Shown in pieces: positions 7,295 to 15,059 of a DNA stretch of 64,000 nt. The number at the start of each line of letters is the position of its first letter. The stretch's first letter is position 1. The stretch is from Pseudonocardia sediminis (GTDB lineage Bacteria; Actinomycetota; Actinomycetes; Mycobacteriales; Pseudonocardiaceae), in contig NZ_SHKL01000001.1 in NCBI RefSeq assembly GCF_004217185.1, forward strand, positions 6,136,001 through 6,200,000. The letters run 5' to 3'. The notes below the pieces were generated by a model that was not told the origin of the DNA, did no database searches, and worked only from the letters and a program-made list of their open reading frames with translations. The position numbers and the translations under genes were made by a program.

Positions 7295-8986
7295 TCAGGC
7301 CGGGTCGAGGGCCCGCACCGCGGCCCGGGCCTCGAACGGGTCCGGCGCCGCGCACGCCGCGCGGGCCCGCTCCCGGCACTGCTCCAGGGTCAGCCCGGCC
7401 AGCCCGGCGCCGACCGCGGCCAGCGCGCCGGAGCCCATGGACAGGCTCGCCACCCCCAGCCCGACGAGCACCGGCGCCAGCGCCGGGTCCGCCGCCGCCT
7501 CACCGCACACGCCGACGGGGGTGCCGGTGCGGGCCGAGGCCTCGCCGAGCATCCCGATCAGGCGCAGCAACGCCGGCTGCCACGGGTCGTTGAGCGCGGC
7601 CACCGGCCCGGACTGGCGGTCGGCGGCGAACAGGTACTGGGCCAGGTCGTTCGTGCCGACCGAGACGAAGTCCACCTCGCGCAGGATCTCGTCCGCGGTC
7701 AGCACCGCCGCCGGGATCTCGATCATGACGCCGGCCTGGGTGATGCCGTGCGCACGGCAGCGCTGCACGAACCAGGCGGCCTCGTCGGCGGTGGCGACCA
7801 TCGGGGCCATCACCTTGAGCTCGACGCCGGTCTCCTTCGCCGCCGCGGCGAGCGCGCCGAGCTGGCGGTCCAGCACGCCGTCGCCGTTGCCGGGAACGCG
7901 CGCGATCCGCAGGCCGCGCACGCCCAGGGCCGGGTTCGGCTCGCCGTCCAGGGACAGGAACGGCAGCGGCTTGTCCGCGCCCGCGTCGAGGGTCCGGGCG
8001 GTGACCGGCTTGCCCGCGAACGCCGAGAGCACCGCGGCGTAGACCTCGCGCTGGCGGGCCTCGGTCGGCTCCTCGGCGGCGGAGAGGAACGCCAGCTCGG
8101 TGCGGAACAGGCCCACGCCCTCGGCCCGGTCGCCCGCGCCCTTCTGCGCGCCCGGCCCGTCGCCGACGTTGGCCAGCAGCGGGACGACGTGCCCGTCCGC
8201 GGTCCGCCCGGCCCCGTCCCAGTCGGCGGCGCCCATTCTCGTTCCGCGTGCGCTCCTCTCGGCAACGGCCGCGGCGGTCGCCACCGTCGCCTCCTCCAGC
8301 GTCGCCACCTCGACGACCTCACCGGTCGCGCCGTCGACGACGACGGCCGCGCCCTCGGTCAGCCCGAGCGCGCCGGCACAGCCGACGACGGCCGGGATGC
8401 CCAGCGAGCGGGCCAGGATCGCGGTGTGGCTGGTCGGGCCGCCCTGCTCGGTGACCAGCGCGAGCGCGACACCCGGGCGCAGGCCCGCGGTGTCGGCCGG
8501 GGCCAGGTCGGTGGCGACCAGCACGGCCGGGGCGTCGAGGTCGGAGACGCCGGGCGCGGGCAGGCCGAGGATCTCGGCGACGATCCGGTCCCGGACGTCG
8601 TGGATGTCGCGGGCGCGTTCGGCCATGTAGCCGCCCATCCCGGCGAGCATGTCGGCGAACTGGTTGGCCGCCTCCCACACCGCGCGGGCGGCGGGGCGGC
8701 CCTGGCCGGTGACGAGCTCGCGCGCGTTGTCGAGCAGCGCCGGGTCGCCGACCATCGTCACGGTCGCCTCCAGGACGTCCCGGGCGTCGCCGTCCACGGT
8801 CGCGGCCCGGGCGCGGAGTCGCTCGGACACGATCTCGACGGCCGGCGCGATCCGGTCCGCCTCCGCGGCGGCGTCCGCCGGGGCGGGCCCCGCGAGCGGC
8901 TCACCCGGGGGTTCGGCGACGCGCACCACGCGGCCACCGGCCCGGCCCGGGCTGGCCGGGATTCCGTTCATCGTGCGAAGCGACAT
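7295..8986 (-). CDS. ptsI: PTS Enzyme I (phosphoenolpyruvate-protein phosphotransferase)
   Basis: A 563-residue protein of normal Enzyme I length. The swivelling domain has the phospho-histidine motif GGPTSHTAILARSLGIPAV, with His187. The C-terminal PEP-binding barrel has GVGLFRTELAFL, the MIEIPAAVL strand and the FVSVGTNDLAQY motif, and the active-site Cys lies in VCGEAA. It transfers phosphate from PEP to HPr, encoded at 12854. ATG 8986 has AGGGAG 8 nt upstream. It diverges from the fructose operon across a 101-bp, unusually A+T-rich regulatory region, so both are probably under the DeoR-type regulator. Confidence 0.95.
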   Translation of the reverse strand: MSLRTMNGIPASPGRAGGRVVRVAEPPGEPLAGPAPADAAAEADRIAPAVEIVSERLRARAATVDGDARDVLEATVTMVGDPALLDNARELVTGQGRPAARAVWEAANQFADMLAGMGGYMAERARDIHDVRDRIVAEILGLPAPGVSDLDAPAVLVATDLAPADTAGLRPGVALALVTEQGGPTSHTAILARSLGIPAVVGCAGALGLTEGAAVVVDGATGEVVEVATLEEATVATAAAVAERSARGTRMGAADWDGAGRTADGHVVPLLANVGDGPGAQKGAGDRAEGVGLFRTELAFLSAAEEPTEARQREVYAAVLSAFAGKPVTARTLDAGADKPLPFLSLDGEPNPALGVRGLRIARVPGNGDGVLDRQLGALAAAAKETGVELKVMAPMVATADEAAWFVQRCRAHGITQAGVMIEIPAAVLTADEILREVDFVSVGTNDLAQYLFAADRQSGPVAALNDPWQPALLRLIGMLGEASARTGTPVGVCGEAAADPALAPVLVGLGVASLSMGSGALAAVGAGLAGLTLEQCRERARAACAAPDPFEARAAVRALDPA

Positions 8987-9022
8987 CTCGAGATCTCCCT
9001 GGGGTGACGTCGACGTGACCCG

Positions 9023-9050
9023 TTGACAAACACAGTAAAACCCACATACT
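9023..9050 (+). promoter_or_regulatory. Promoter and likely FruR operator region of fructose operon
   Basis: TTGACA at 9023-9028 is followed after 16 bp by CATACT at 9045-9050, a reasonable sigma-70-type promoter for the regulator-fruK-PTS operon. GGGAG at 9074-9078 is its ribosome binding site. The block 9022-9087 is strikingly A+T-rich for this genome and has repeated (A)CAAAC/ACACA words on both sides (TGTTTG on the other strand), as expected of DeoR-family operators. On the minus strand TTGTGT and TACTGT, 16 bp apart, could serve ptsI. Confidence 0.55.
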
Positions 9051-9087
9051 CAGACACAAGCAAGCATCGAAGCGGGAGCAAACAAAG

Positions 9088-9849
9088 ATGTACGCAGCGG
9101 AGCGTCAGCAGTGGTTGCTCGACCGGACCCGGGACGAGGGTCGGGTCGACGTCGCCGCGACCGCCGAGGAGCTCGACGTCACCCCGGAGACCATCCGGCG
9201 CGACCTCGGCTCCCTGGAGCGTCAGGGCCTCGTCCGGCGCGTGCACGGCGGCGCCATCCCCTCTGACCTGCTGGGCTTCGAGCCGGGCGTCGGCCAGCGC
9301 GACGCGGTCGCCGGGGCGGAGAAGGAGCGGATCGCCAAGGCCGCCCTGTCCGAGCTGGAGCGGGCGACGACGGTGCTGCTCGACGCCGGCACCACCACCT
9401 CCCGCCTGGCCGCGATGCTGCCCCGCGACCGCGACCTCACCGTCGTCACGAACTCGCTGCCGATCGCGACGCAGCTGGCCGGGCGCCCGAACGTGGTGCT
9501 GCGGCTGATCGGCGGCCGCGTCCGCGGGACGACGATGGCCACCGTCGACGACTGGACCGTCGAGACGCTGGGCCGGCTCACCGTCGACGTCGCGTTCCTC
9601 GGCGCGAACGGCTTCTCCGCCGAGCGCGGCCTGTCCACCCCGGACCCGGACGAGGGCGCGGCCAAGCGGGCGATGATCCGCTCCGCGCGCCGCTCCGTCG
9701 TCCTGGCCGACGCCACCAAGTACAAGGCCGACCAGTTCGTCCGCTTCGGGACGCTCGACGAGATCGACGTCCTGATCACCGACACCGGCCTCGACGCGAC
9801 GGACTCCTCCGAGCTCGAGGCCGCCGGACCGAGAGTGGTGCGCGCATGA
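9088..9849 (+). CDS. DeoR-family regulator of the fructose PTS (FruR-like)
   Basis: This is a 253-residue DeoR/GlpR-type repressor. The N-terminal helix-turn-helix (residues 5-58) contains VDVAATAEELDVTPETIRRD and ends in RRVHGGA, the family hallmark. The C-terminal sugar-phosphate sensor domain shows the DAGTTTSRLA and FLGANGFS motifs of the ISOCOT fold. It is first in the operon with 1-phosphofructokinase, overlapping it by ATGA. The likely inducer is fructose 1-phosphate or fructose 1,6-bisphosphate, as for other DeoR proteins in this context; this is inferred from location. Confidence 0.88.
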   Translation: MYAAERQQWLLDRTRDEGRVDVAATAEELDVTPETIRRDLGSLERQGLVRRVHGGAIPSDLLGFEPGVGQRDAVAGAEKERIAKAALSELERATTVLLDAGTTTSRLAAMLPRDRDLTVVTNSLPIATQLAGRPNVVLRLIGGRVRGTTMATVDDWTVETLGRLTVDVAFLGANGFSAERGLSTPDPDEGAAKRAMIRSARRSVVLADATKYKADQFVRFGTLDEIDVLITDTGLDATDSSELEAAGPRVVRA

Positions 9850-10844
9850 CTCCTTCCTCCGTGAGCTCGTCGGCGAGCTCGTCGGCGAACGGGGCGCCGA
9901 TCGTCACCGTCACCCCGAACCCCAGCCTGGACCGCACGATCGAGCTCCCCGAGCTCGTCCGCGGAGGGGTGCACCGCGCCACCTCGGTGCGGATCGACCC
10001 GGGCGGCAAGGGCGTCAACGTCGCCCGCGCGCTGGCCGCGGCCGGGCACCGGACGATCGCGCTGCTGCCTTCGGGTCTGACCCCGGGCAACCGGCTCGCC
10101 GAGCTGCTGGAGACCACCGCGGTCACCACGGTGACGGTGCCGATCGCCGACGCCACCCGCACCAACATCACCCTGGTGGAGCCGGACGGCGTCACGACGA
10201 AGATCAACGAGCGGGGCCCGTCGCTGAGCGCGGCCGAGGCCGAGGCGCTCATGCACCGGGCCGTCACGCTCGGCGCGGGCGCGTCCTGGCTGGTCAGCTG
10301 CGGGTCGCTGCCGGCCGGGGTGGGCGACGACTTCCACGCCGAGCTCGTCCGCCGCGCCCGCCGTCCCGGGTTGAAGATCGCCGTCGACACCTCCGACGCG
10401 CCGCTGCACGCCGCGGTGGCCGCGCACCCCGACCTGATCAAGCCCAACCACGAGGAGCTGGCCGAGCTCGTCGGGCGCCCGCTGGGCAGCCTCGGCGACG
10501 TGCTGCTGGCCGCCCGCGAGCTGCGCGCCCGCGGGATCGGCTCCGTCCTGGTCAGCCTGGGCGCCGGTGGCGCCCTGCTGGTCGACCGGTCCGGCGAGCA
10601 CCACGCCCGGACCCCACCGATCACCGTGCGCAGCACGGTGGGCGCCGGAGACTCCACCCTGGCCGGGTTCCTGGCCGCCGGTGGCGAGGGACCCGACGCC
10701 CTGCGGCTGGCCGTGGCCTACGGCGCCGCGGCCTGCCGCCTACCGGGCACCGCCGGCCCGGGTCCGCACGACATCCACCTCGACGACGTCGTCCTGGAAC
10801 CGACCCCGGACGTCACCTTCGCCCTCACCGGAGATGCCGCATGA
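9846..10844 (+). CDS. fruK: 1-phosphofructokinase
   Basis: A 332-residue PfkB-family kinase. The N-terminal TVTPNPSLDRT and the GGKGVNVARALAAAG signature are typical of 1-phosphofructokinase and tagatose-6-phosphate kinase. The C-terminal anion-hole and catalytic motif is GAGDSTLAGFLAA, with the catalytic Asp in GAGDS. It converts fructose 1-phosphate made by the PTS to fructose 1,6-bisphosphate. It starts inside the regulator stop (ATGA, 9846-9849) and ends in a 4-nt overlap with the EIIA gene. The first 15 residues (a Ser-rich run) are an unconserved extension. Confidence 0.93.
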   Translation: MTPSSVSSSASSSANGAPIVTVTPNPSLDRTIELPELVRGGVHRATSVRIDPGGKGVNVARALAAAGHRTIALLPSGLTPGNRLAELLETTAVTTVTVPIADATRTNITLVEPDGVTTKINERGPSLSAAEAEALMHRAVTLGAGASWLVSCGSLPAGVGDDFHAELVRRARRPGLKIAVDTSDAPLHAAVAAHPDLIKPNHEELAELVGRPLGSLGDVLLAARELRARGIGSVLVSLGAGGALLVDRSGEHHARTPPITVRSTVGAGDSTLAGFLAAGGEGPDALRLAVAYGAAACRLPGTAGPGPHDIHLDDVVLEPTPDVTFALTGDAA

Positions 10845-11293
10845 CCGCACCGCTGATCACCGCCGATCTGGTCGACCTCGACGTGCCCTCGGCCGACCGC
10901 AAGGCCACGGTCGACGCCCTGGCCCGGCGGCTTCAGGCCGCGGGCCGGGTCACCGACCTGGACCAGTTCCTCGCCGACATCGAGGCCCGCGAGGCCCAGA
11001 TGCCGACCGGTCTCGAAGGGGGCATCGGCATCCCGCACTGCCGCTCGGCCGCCGTCACCGAGCCCAGCCTCGCGTTCGGGCGCAGCACCTCCGGCGTCGA
11101 CTTCGGCGCCGAGGACGGCCCCGCGAACCTGATCTTCATGATCGCCGCCCCGGAGGGCGGGAACACCGACCACATGACGGTGCTGGCCGCGCTGGCCCGT
11201 CGCCTGGTCCGCAAGTCCTTCAAGAACGAGCTGCTCGGCGCCACCGACGCCGCGGCCGTCGCCACCTTCATCCAGCAGGAGGTAGGAGCATGA
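10841..11293 (+). CDS. Fructose PTS EIIA component
   Basis: A 150-residue EIIA of the fructose/mannitol type. His66 in GIGIPHCRS is the phosphorylation site, received from HPr and passed to EIIB. The C-terminal part (residues 85-150) shows the family pattern IFMIAAPEGGNTDHM. In many actinomycetes IIA, IIB and IIC are one polypeptide; here IIA is a separate gene, overlapping fruK and the IIBC gene by 4 nt at each end, so stoichiometric synthesis by coupling is likely. Confidence 0.93.
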   Translation: MTAPLITADLVDLDVPSADRKATVDALARRLQAAGRVTDLDQFLADIEAREAQMPTGLEGGIGIPHCRSAAVTEPSLAFGRSTSGVDFGAEDGPANLIFMIAAPEGGNTDHMTVLAALARRLVRKSFKNELLGATDAAAVATFIQQEVGA

Positions 11294-12804
11294 AGCTCCT
11301 CGCCGTGACCGCGTGCCCGACCGGCATCGCGCACACCTACATGGCCGCCGAGGCCCTCGAGGTCGCCGCCGAGGAGGCGGGCCACGAGATCGTGGTCGAG
11401 ACCCAGGGCTCGGCCGGCTCCACCCCGTTCACCCCGGAGCAGCTCGCCGAGGCCGAGGCGATCATCCTCGCCGCCGACGTCGAGGTCCGGGACAAGGAGC
11501 GCTTCGCGCACCTGCCCACCATCGCGGTCGGCGTGAAGAAGGCCATCGGCGGCGCCGACGGTCTCATCGAGGCCGCCGTCGCCGAGGCCACCGCTCGTCC
11601 CAAGGCCGCGGCCGGGACCGTCCCGGCCCAGCGCAGCGAGTCGCGCGACATGTCCGTCAAGTCCTCCGGCCCCGGCTTCGGCTCGAAGCTGCGCGGCTGG
11701 CTGATGACCGGCGTCAGCTACGTCATCCCGTTCGTGGCCGCGGGCGGCCTGCTGATCGCGCTCGGTTTCGCGCTCGGCGGCTACCAGATCACCGAGGCAC
11801 CGGACATCGTGAGCGTCGGTGACGACGGCGTCGTCTCCTCGGCGTTCAACGCCGCGTCGCTGATGTCCTGGGCGGCCCTGTCGTTCCAGATCGGGTCGCT
11901 GGCGTTCAGCCTGCTCGTCCCGGTGCTGGCCGGCTTCATCGCCTACGCCATCGCCGACCGCCCGGCCCTGGTACCCGGTTTCGTCGGCGGCCTGATCGCG
12001 GTGCAGACCCAGGCCGGGTTCCTCGGCGGTCTCGTCGCCGGTCTGCTCGCCGGTGCGCTGATCTACTGGCTCAAGACGTTCCGGGTGCCCCGGGCGCTCG
12101 CCGGGATCATGCCGGTCCTGGTGCTGCCGCTGATCGGTACCGCCGTCGTCGGCGCGGTCATGTTCGTGGTGGTCGGGCAGCCTCTCGCCGCCGCGACGAC
12201 GGGTCTGACCAGCTGGCTCAACGGCCTCTCCGGCACCAACGCCGTCCTGCTCGGCGCCCTGCTCGGCCTGATGATGGCCTTCGACATGGGTGGCCCGGTG
12301 AACAAGGCCGCCTATGCCTTCGCCGTCGCCGGCCTGTCCACCGAGTCCGACACCGCACTGCTGATCATGGCCGCGGTGATGGCGGCCGGCATGACCCCGC
12401 CGCTGGCGATGGCCCTGGCCACGACCGTGCGCAAGCGCCTGTTCACCGAGGTCGAGCAGGAGAACGGCCGGGCCGCGTGGCTGCTCGGCGCCTCCTTCAT
12501 CACCGAGGGCGCGATCCCGTTCGCGGCCGCGGACCCGCTGCGGGTGATCCCGTCGCTGATGGTCGGCTCCGCCGTCACCGGCTCGCTGTCGATGGCCTTC
12601 GGCTCCACCCTGCGCGCCCCGCACGGTGGCATCTTCGTGGTCCCGCTGATCGGCAACCCGTTCGCCTACCTGTTCGCGATCGTCGCCGGAACGCTCGTCT
12701 CGGCCGCCCTGGTGATCGCCCTGAAGTCGGTCGGCCGCCGCACGACCGCCGAGGCCGACGTGCCGGCCACCGCGACCGCACCGGCCACCGCCGCCGTCGC
12801 CTGA
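11290..12804 (+). CDS. fruA: Fructose PTS EIIBC component
   Basis: The protein has 504 residues. The EIIB domain (1-100) carries the phospho-cysteine Cys9 in VTACPTGIAHTYM. A linker of about 30 residues leads to an EIIC membrane domain from residue 135, with eight to ten hydrophobic segments and the fructose-type motifs FVAAGGLLIALGFALGG and FDMGGPVNKAAY. It imports fructose and phosphorylates it to fructose 1-phosphate. The start is fixed by the ATGA overlap with the EIIA stop and a GTAGGAG site 3 nt upstream. The C-terminal Thr/Ala-rich tail is cytoplasmic and unconserved. Confidence 0.93.
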   Translation: MKLLAVTACPTGIAHTYMAAEALEVAAEEAGHEIVVETQGSAGSTPFTPEQLAEAEAIILAADVEVRDKERFAHLPTIAVGVKKAIGGADGLIEAAVAEATARPKAAAGTVPAQRSESRDMSVKSSGPGFGSKLRGWLMTGVSYVIPFVAAGGLLIALGFALGGYQITEAPDIVSVGDDGVVSSAFNAASLMSWAALSFQIGSLAFSLLVPVLAGFIAYAIADRPALVPGFVGGLIAVQTQAGFLGGLVAGLLAGALIYWLKTFRVPRALAGIMPVLVLPLIGTAVVGAVMFVVVGQPLAAATTGLTSWLNGLSGTNAVLLGALLGLMMAFDMGGPVNKAAYAFAVAGLSTESDTALLIMAAVMAAGMTPPLAMALATTVRKRLFTEVEQENGRAAWLLGASFITEGAIPFAAADPLRVIPSLMVGSAVTGSLSMAFGSTLRAPHGGIFVVPLIGNPFAYLFAIVAGTLVSAALVIALKSVGRRTTAEADVPATATAPATAAVA

Positions 12805-12853
12805 CCCACCCGCCCCTCTCCCTGCGCCACCGCACCGTCGAAGGAGTCACGTC

Positions 12854-13135
12854 ATGGCCGAGCGCCGCGTCACCATCGGATCGTCCGTGGGGCTGCACGC
12901 CCGCCCCGCCAACCTGTTCTGCACCGCCGCCGGCAAGCAGCCGGCCAAGGTCACCATCGCCGCGTCCGGCGACCGCGGGCCGGTCGACGCCCGCAGCATC
13001 CTGAGCGTGCTCGGGCTGGGCGTGCAGTCCGGCGAGGAGGTCGTGCTCGCCTCGACCGACGACGCCGACGGCGAGGCCGCCCTGGACGCTCTGGCCGACC
13101 TCCTGGCCCAGGACCTGGACGCCGCCCCCGCCTGA
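12854..13135 (+). CDS. ptsH: HPr phosphocarrier protein
   Basis: A 93-residue HPr. The active-site His15 lies in GLHARPA, and DARSILSVLGLGVQSGEEV supplies the second conserved block; Ser48 occupies the position of the regulatory Ser46 of Gram-positive HPr. AAGGAG sits 8 nt before the ATG. It shuttles phosphate from Enzyme I to EIIA. It lies 49 nt after the EIIBC gene and before a strong hairpin, so it is the last gene of the operon. The locus therefore encodes every PTS step for fructose. Confidence 0.95.
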   Translation: MAERRVTIGSSVGLHARPANLFCTAAGKQPAKVTIAASGDRGPVDARSILSVLGLGVQSGEEVVLASTDDADGEAALDALADLLAQDLDAAPA

Positions 13136-13184
13136 TCCGCACGTCTCCCGGCCGGCGCACCGCCGGACCGGCACCGCACGACCG

Positions 13185-13213
13185 ACGGCGCGCTCACGAC
13201 GTGAGCGCGCCGT
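13185..13213 (+). terminator. Perfect 13-bp hairpin ending the fructose operon
   Basis: ACGGCGCGCTCAC (13185-13197) and GTGAGCGCGCCGT (13201-13213) pair without a mismatch around a 3-nt loop. It starts about 50 nt after the HPr stop codon. There is no following T-run, usual for actinomycete terminators. Confidence 0.65.
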
Positions 13214-13464
13214 TCGGCGTCCCGGAGCCCGTATCCGGGGCCCATGATCAGCGATCGGGTCCCGTTCGTGGCTTCAGGTGGCCACCACCGGGACCGGTCC
13301 GCCGATCACCGGAGTCCTGACGGGTCCATCACCTCGCCCGCTCAGGAGGCCCGCCAGGTCGTGCACACGAGCCCGGCCGATTGAGCGGTCCTCTCGTCCG
13401 AACCGGTTGAACGGGAGTGCCGGTCGCCGGACCGGCGTCGACGGGGTGGGCGGGGCACTCGTCC

Positions 13465-13513
13465 GACGAGCGGGACTCTCGTCGACAAGGTTGCGACGAA
13501 CGTGCCGCTCGCT
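13465..13513. repeat. Inverted repeat, CTCTCGTCG family, copy 1
   Basis: Two 20-nt arms (13465-13484 and 13494-13513) match at 15 of 20 positions. The left arm contains GGACTCTCGTCG and the right arm CGACGAACGTGCCGCTCG. The same core words occur in the repeat at 37333-37381, 24 kb away, in another gene-free gap. Confidence 0.6.
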
Positions 13514-13594
13514 GGATCGGCGCGGGCGATGGCGGAAAGGTCCTGCGCCTCGACGCCTCCGTGTGTGCCGAACGCAGGGGCCCGATCGGAACGC

Positions 13595-13650
13595 CGAGCG
13601 GCACGTCATTGTCGTCGGGTCAAGATCACCAAGCACTGGTGTGCCGCTCG
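13595..13650. repeat. Inverted repeat, CTCTCGTCG family, divergent copy 2
   Basis: CGAGCGGCAC (13595-13604) and GTGCCGCTCG (13641-13650) are perfect 10-bp arms around a 36-nt loop containing TTGTCGTCG. The right end, GTGCCGCTCGCTGG, is identical to the right end of the copy 130 bp upstream, so the two belong together. Confidence 0.5.
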
Positions 13651-13665
13651 CTGGTCGTCAGGCCC

Positions 13666-13721
13666 GGTCCGGGTCGCCGGGTCCGGGTCGCCGGGTCCGG
13701 GTCGCCGGGTCCGGGTCGCCG
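13666..13721. repeat. Perfect 4 x 14-bp tandem repeat
   Basis: GGTCCGGGTCGCCG is repeated four times head to tail (13666, 13680, 13694, 13708) with no mismatch. It lies in the gene-free stretch before the beta-lactamase gene. The unit length is not a multiple of three and no gene covers it, so it is noncoding. Perfect identity suggests recent slippage and probable strain-to-strain length variation. Confidence 0.85.
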
Positions 13722-13776
13722 AGCGCGGACCGTCGAGGCGCGGAGAGGCGGTGGTCCGCCCGGTGCGGGGGCCGCT

Positions 13777-13782
13777 TAGGTT
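13777..13782 (+). promoter_or_regulatory. -10 element (TAGGTT) of beta-lactamase gene, probably leaderless
   Basis: TAGGTT fits the TANNNT actinomycete -10 consensus and ends 6 nt before the ATG at 13789, so transcription would start at or near the A of the ATG. No Shine-Dalgarno sequence is present. I cannot name a convincing -35. Confidence 0.45.
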
Positions 13783-13788
13783 CGGGGC

Positions 13789-14781
13789 ATGATCGTCGGA
13801 GGTTCGGGAAGCCGGTCGGGAGCGGGGCGCACGGGCGTGGGACGGCGGGCGGTGCTGCTCGGCGGTCTGGCCGGGTTGGGGGCGGTGGTGGCCGGCTGCT
13901 CGTCGGACACCTCGCCCGCGCCGGCCGGGCAGGCGCCCTCCGGAGGGTCGGGCTCGACGCCGGCGTCCGGGACACCGGCTGCGTCCGCGCAGGAGCAGCT
14001 CGCCTCCCTGGAGCAGCGCTTCGGCGGACGGCTCGGGGTCAGTGCGACCGACACCGGGAACGGCACGGTGATCGGCCACCGCGCCGACGAGCGGTTCCTG
14101 ATGTGCTCGACGTCGAAGTTCCTCGCCGCCGCCGCGATCCTGCAGATGCGCACCACACAGCCCGGCCTGCTCGACCGCCGGATCCGCTACGACGCGTCGC
14201 AGATCGTGCGCAACTCCCCCATCACGTCGCAGCACGTCGCCGACGGCCTGCCGGTCTCCGAGCTGTGCCGGGCCGCGATCACCGTCAGCGACAACACCGC
14301 GATGAACCTGCTGCTCGGCGTCCTGGGCGGCCCGCCCGCGCTGACCGCCTACGTCCGCACCATCGGCGACACCGTGACCCGCCAGGACCGCACCGAACCG
14401 GGTCTGAACACGACCTCCCCCGGCGACGAGCGCGACACGTCCACCCCCGCGCGGATGGCGTCGAACATCCGCGCGCTCGCCCTCGGCGACGCCCTCGACC
14501 CGCAGGGCCGCGACGTCCTCTACGGCTGGCTCAACGCGAACACCACCGGGGGTACCCGGATCAAGGCCGGGCTCCCGGCCGGGTGGGGCGTCGGTGACAA
14601 GACCGGTTCCGGCGACCAGGGCGAGGTGAACGACGTCGCCGTCGTCCGCCCACCGGGGCGTGCTCCGCTGATCATGTCGGTCTTCGCCGCGCCCGCGAAC
14701 CCGGACGCGCCCTCGGACTCCGTCGCCGCCGTCGTCGCGGAGGCGGGCCGCATCCTCGCCGCCGGTCTCGTCCCCGGCTGA
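13789..14781 (+). CDS. Class A beta-lactamase, Tat-type lipoprotein
   Basis: The protein has 330 residues. The N-terminus has twin arginines (GRRAVLLGG, R19-R20), a hydrophobic stretch and a lipobox ending at Cys37 (VVAGC), then a 45-residue Ser/Pro/Gly linker: a Tat-exported, membrane-anchored enzyme. All class A catalytic motifs are present: STSK (Ser107, Lys110), SDN at 167-169, an omega-loop EPGLN with Glu203, and KTG at 271-273. It should hydrolyse beta-lactams outside the membrane. The substrate range cannot be read from sequence. It stands alone, with a repeat-rich region upstream and a possible terminator at 14824-14847. Confidence 0.93.
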   Translation: MIVGGSGSRSGAGRTGVGRRAVLLGGLAGLGAVVAGCSSDTSPAPAGQAPSGGSGSTPASGTPAASAQEQLASLEQRFGGRLGVSATDTGNGTVIGHRADERFLMCSTSKFLAAAAILQMRTTQPGLLDRRIRYDASQIVRNSPITSQHVADGLPVSELCRAAITVSDNTAMNLLLGVLGGPPALTAYVRTIGDTVTRQDRTEPGLNTTSPGDERDTSTPARMASNIRALALGDALDPQGRDVLYGWLNANTTGGTRIKAGLPAGWGVGDKTGSGDQGEVNDVAVVRPPGRAPLIMSVFAAPANPDAPSDSVAAVVAEAGRILAAGLVPG

Positions 14782-14823
14782 TCCGGGCTGGTCAGGACGC
14801 CACGGAGGTGACATCCGTAGCGC

Positions 14824-14847
14824 CGGACGCGACGGGCGCCGCGTCCG
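14824..14847 (+). terminator. Possible terminator after beta-lactamase gene
   Basis: CGGACGCG (14824-14831) and CGCGTCCG (14840-14847) form a perfect 8-bp stem with an 8-nt loop, 43 nt after the stop codon. It is short and lacks a T-run, so it is only suggestive. Confidence 0.35.
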
Positions 14848-15059
14848 TTCCGCGCACCGGCGAGGCTCACCCCGGTGCCGGTGGGCGTGTGTCGTGGGGG
14901 TAACGGGTGCGTTGCGGGCTGGGTTTTGCCCCACCGGGACGCGACGATGATCGGTGACGACACGCTCGGCGACGACGCCGCGAGCGGACCCGCCGGACGT
15001 CCCGGGGCCGGACGACCCGGGCCCTGATCCGTCCCGGACCAGGAAAGTGCAGGTCATCC

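Noticed and set aside
13666..13721. Iterons of a plasmid or replication origin
   Set aside because: Only four 14-bp units, no Rep gene and an ordinary chromosomal gene context.
13278..13788. Coding sequence filling the gap before the beta-lactamase gene
   Set aside because: Open frames there cross inverted and tandem repeats, lack ribosome binding sites and have no codon bias contrast.
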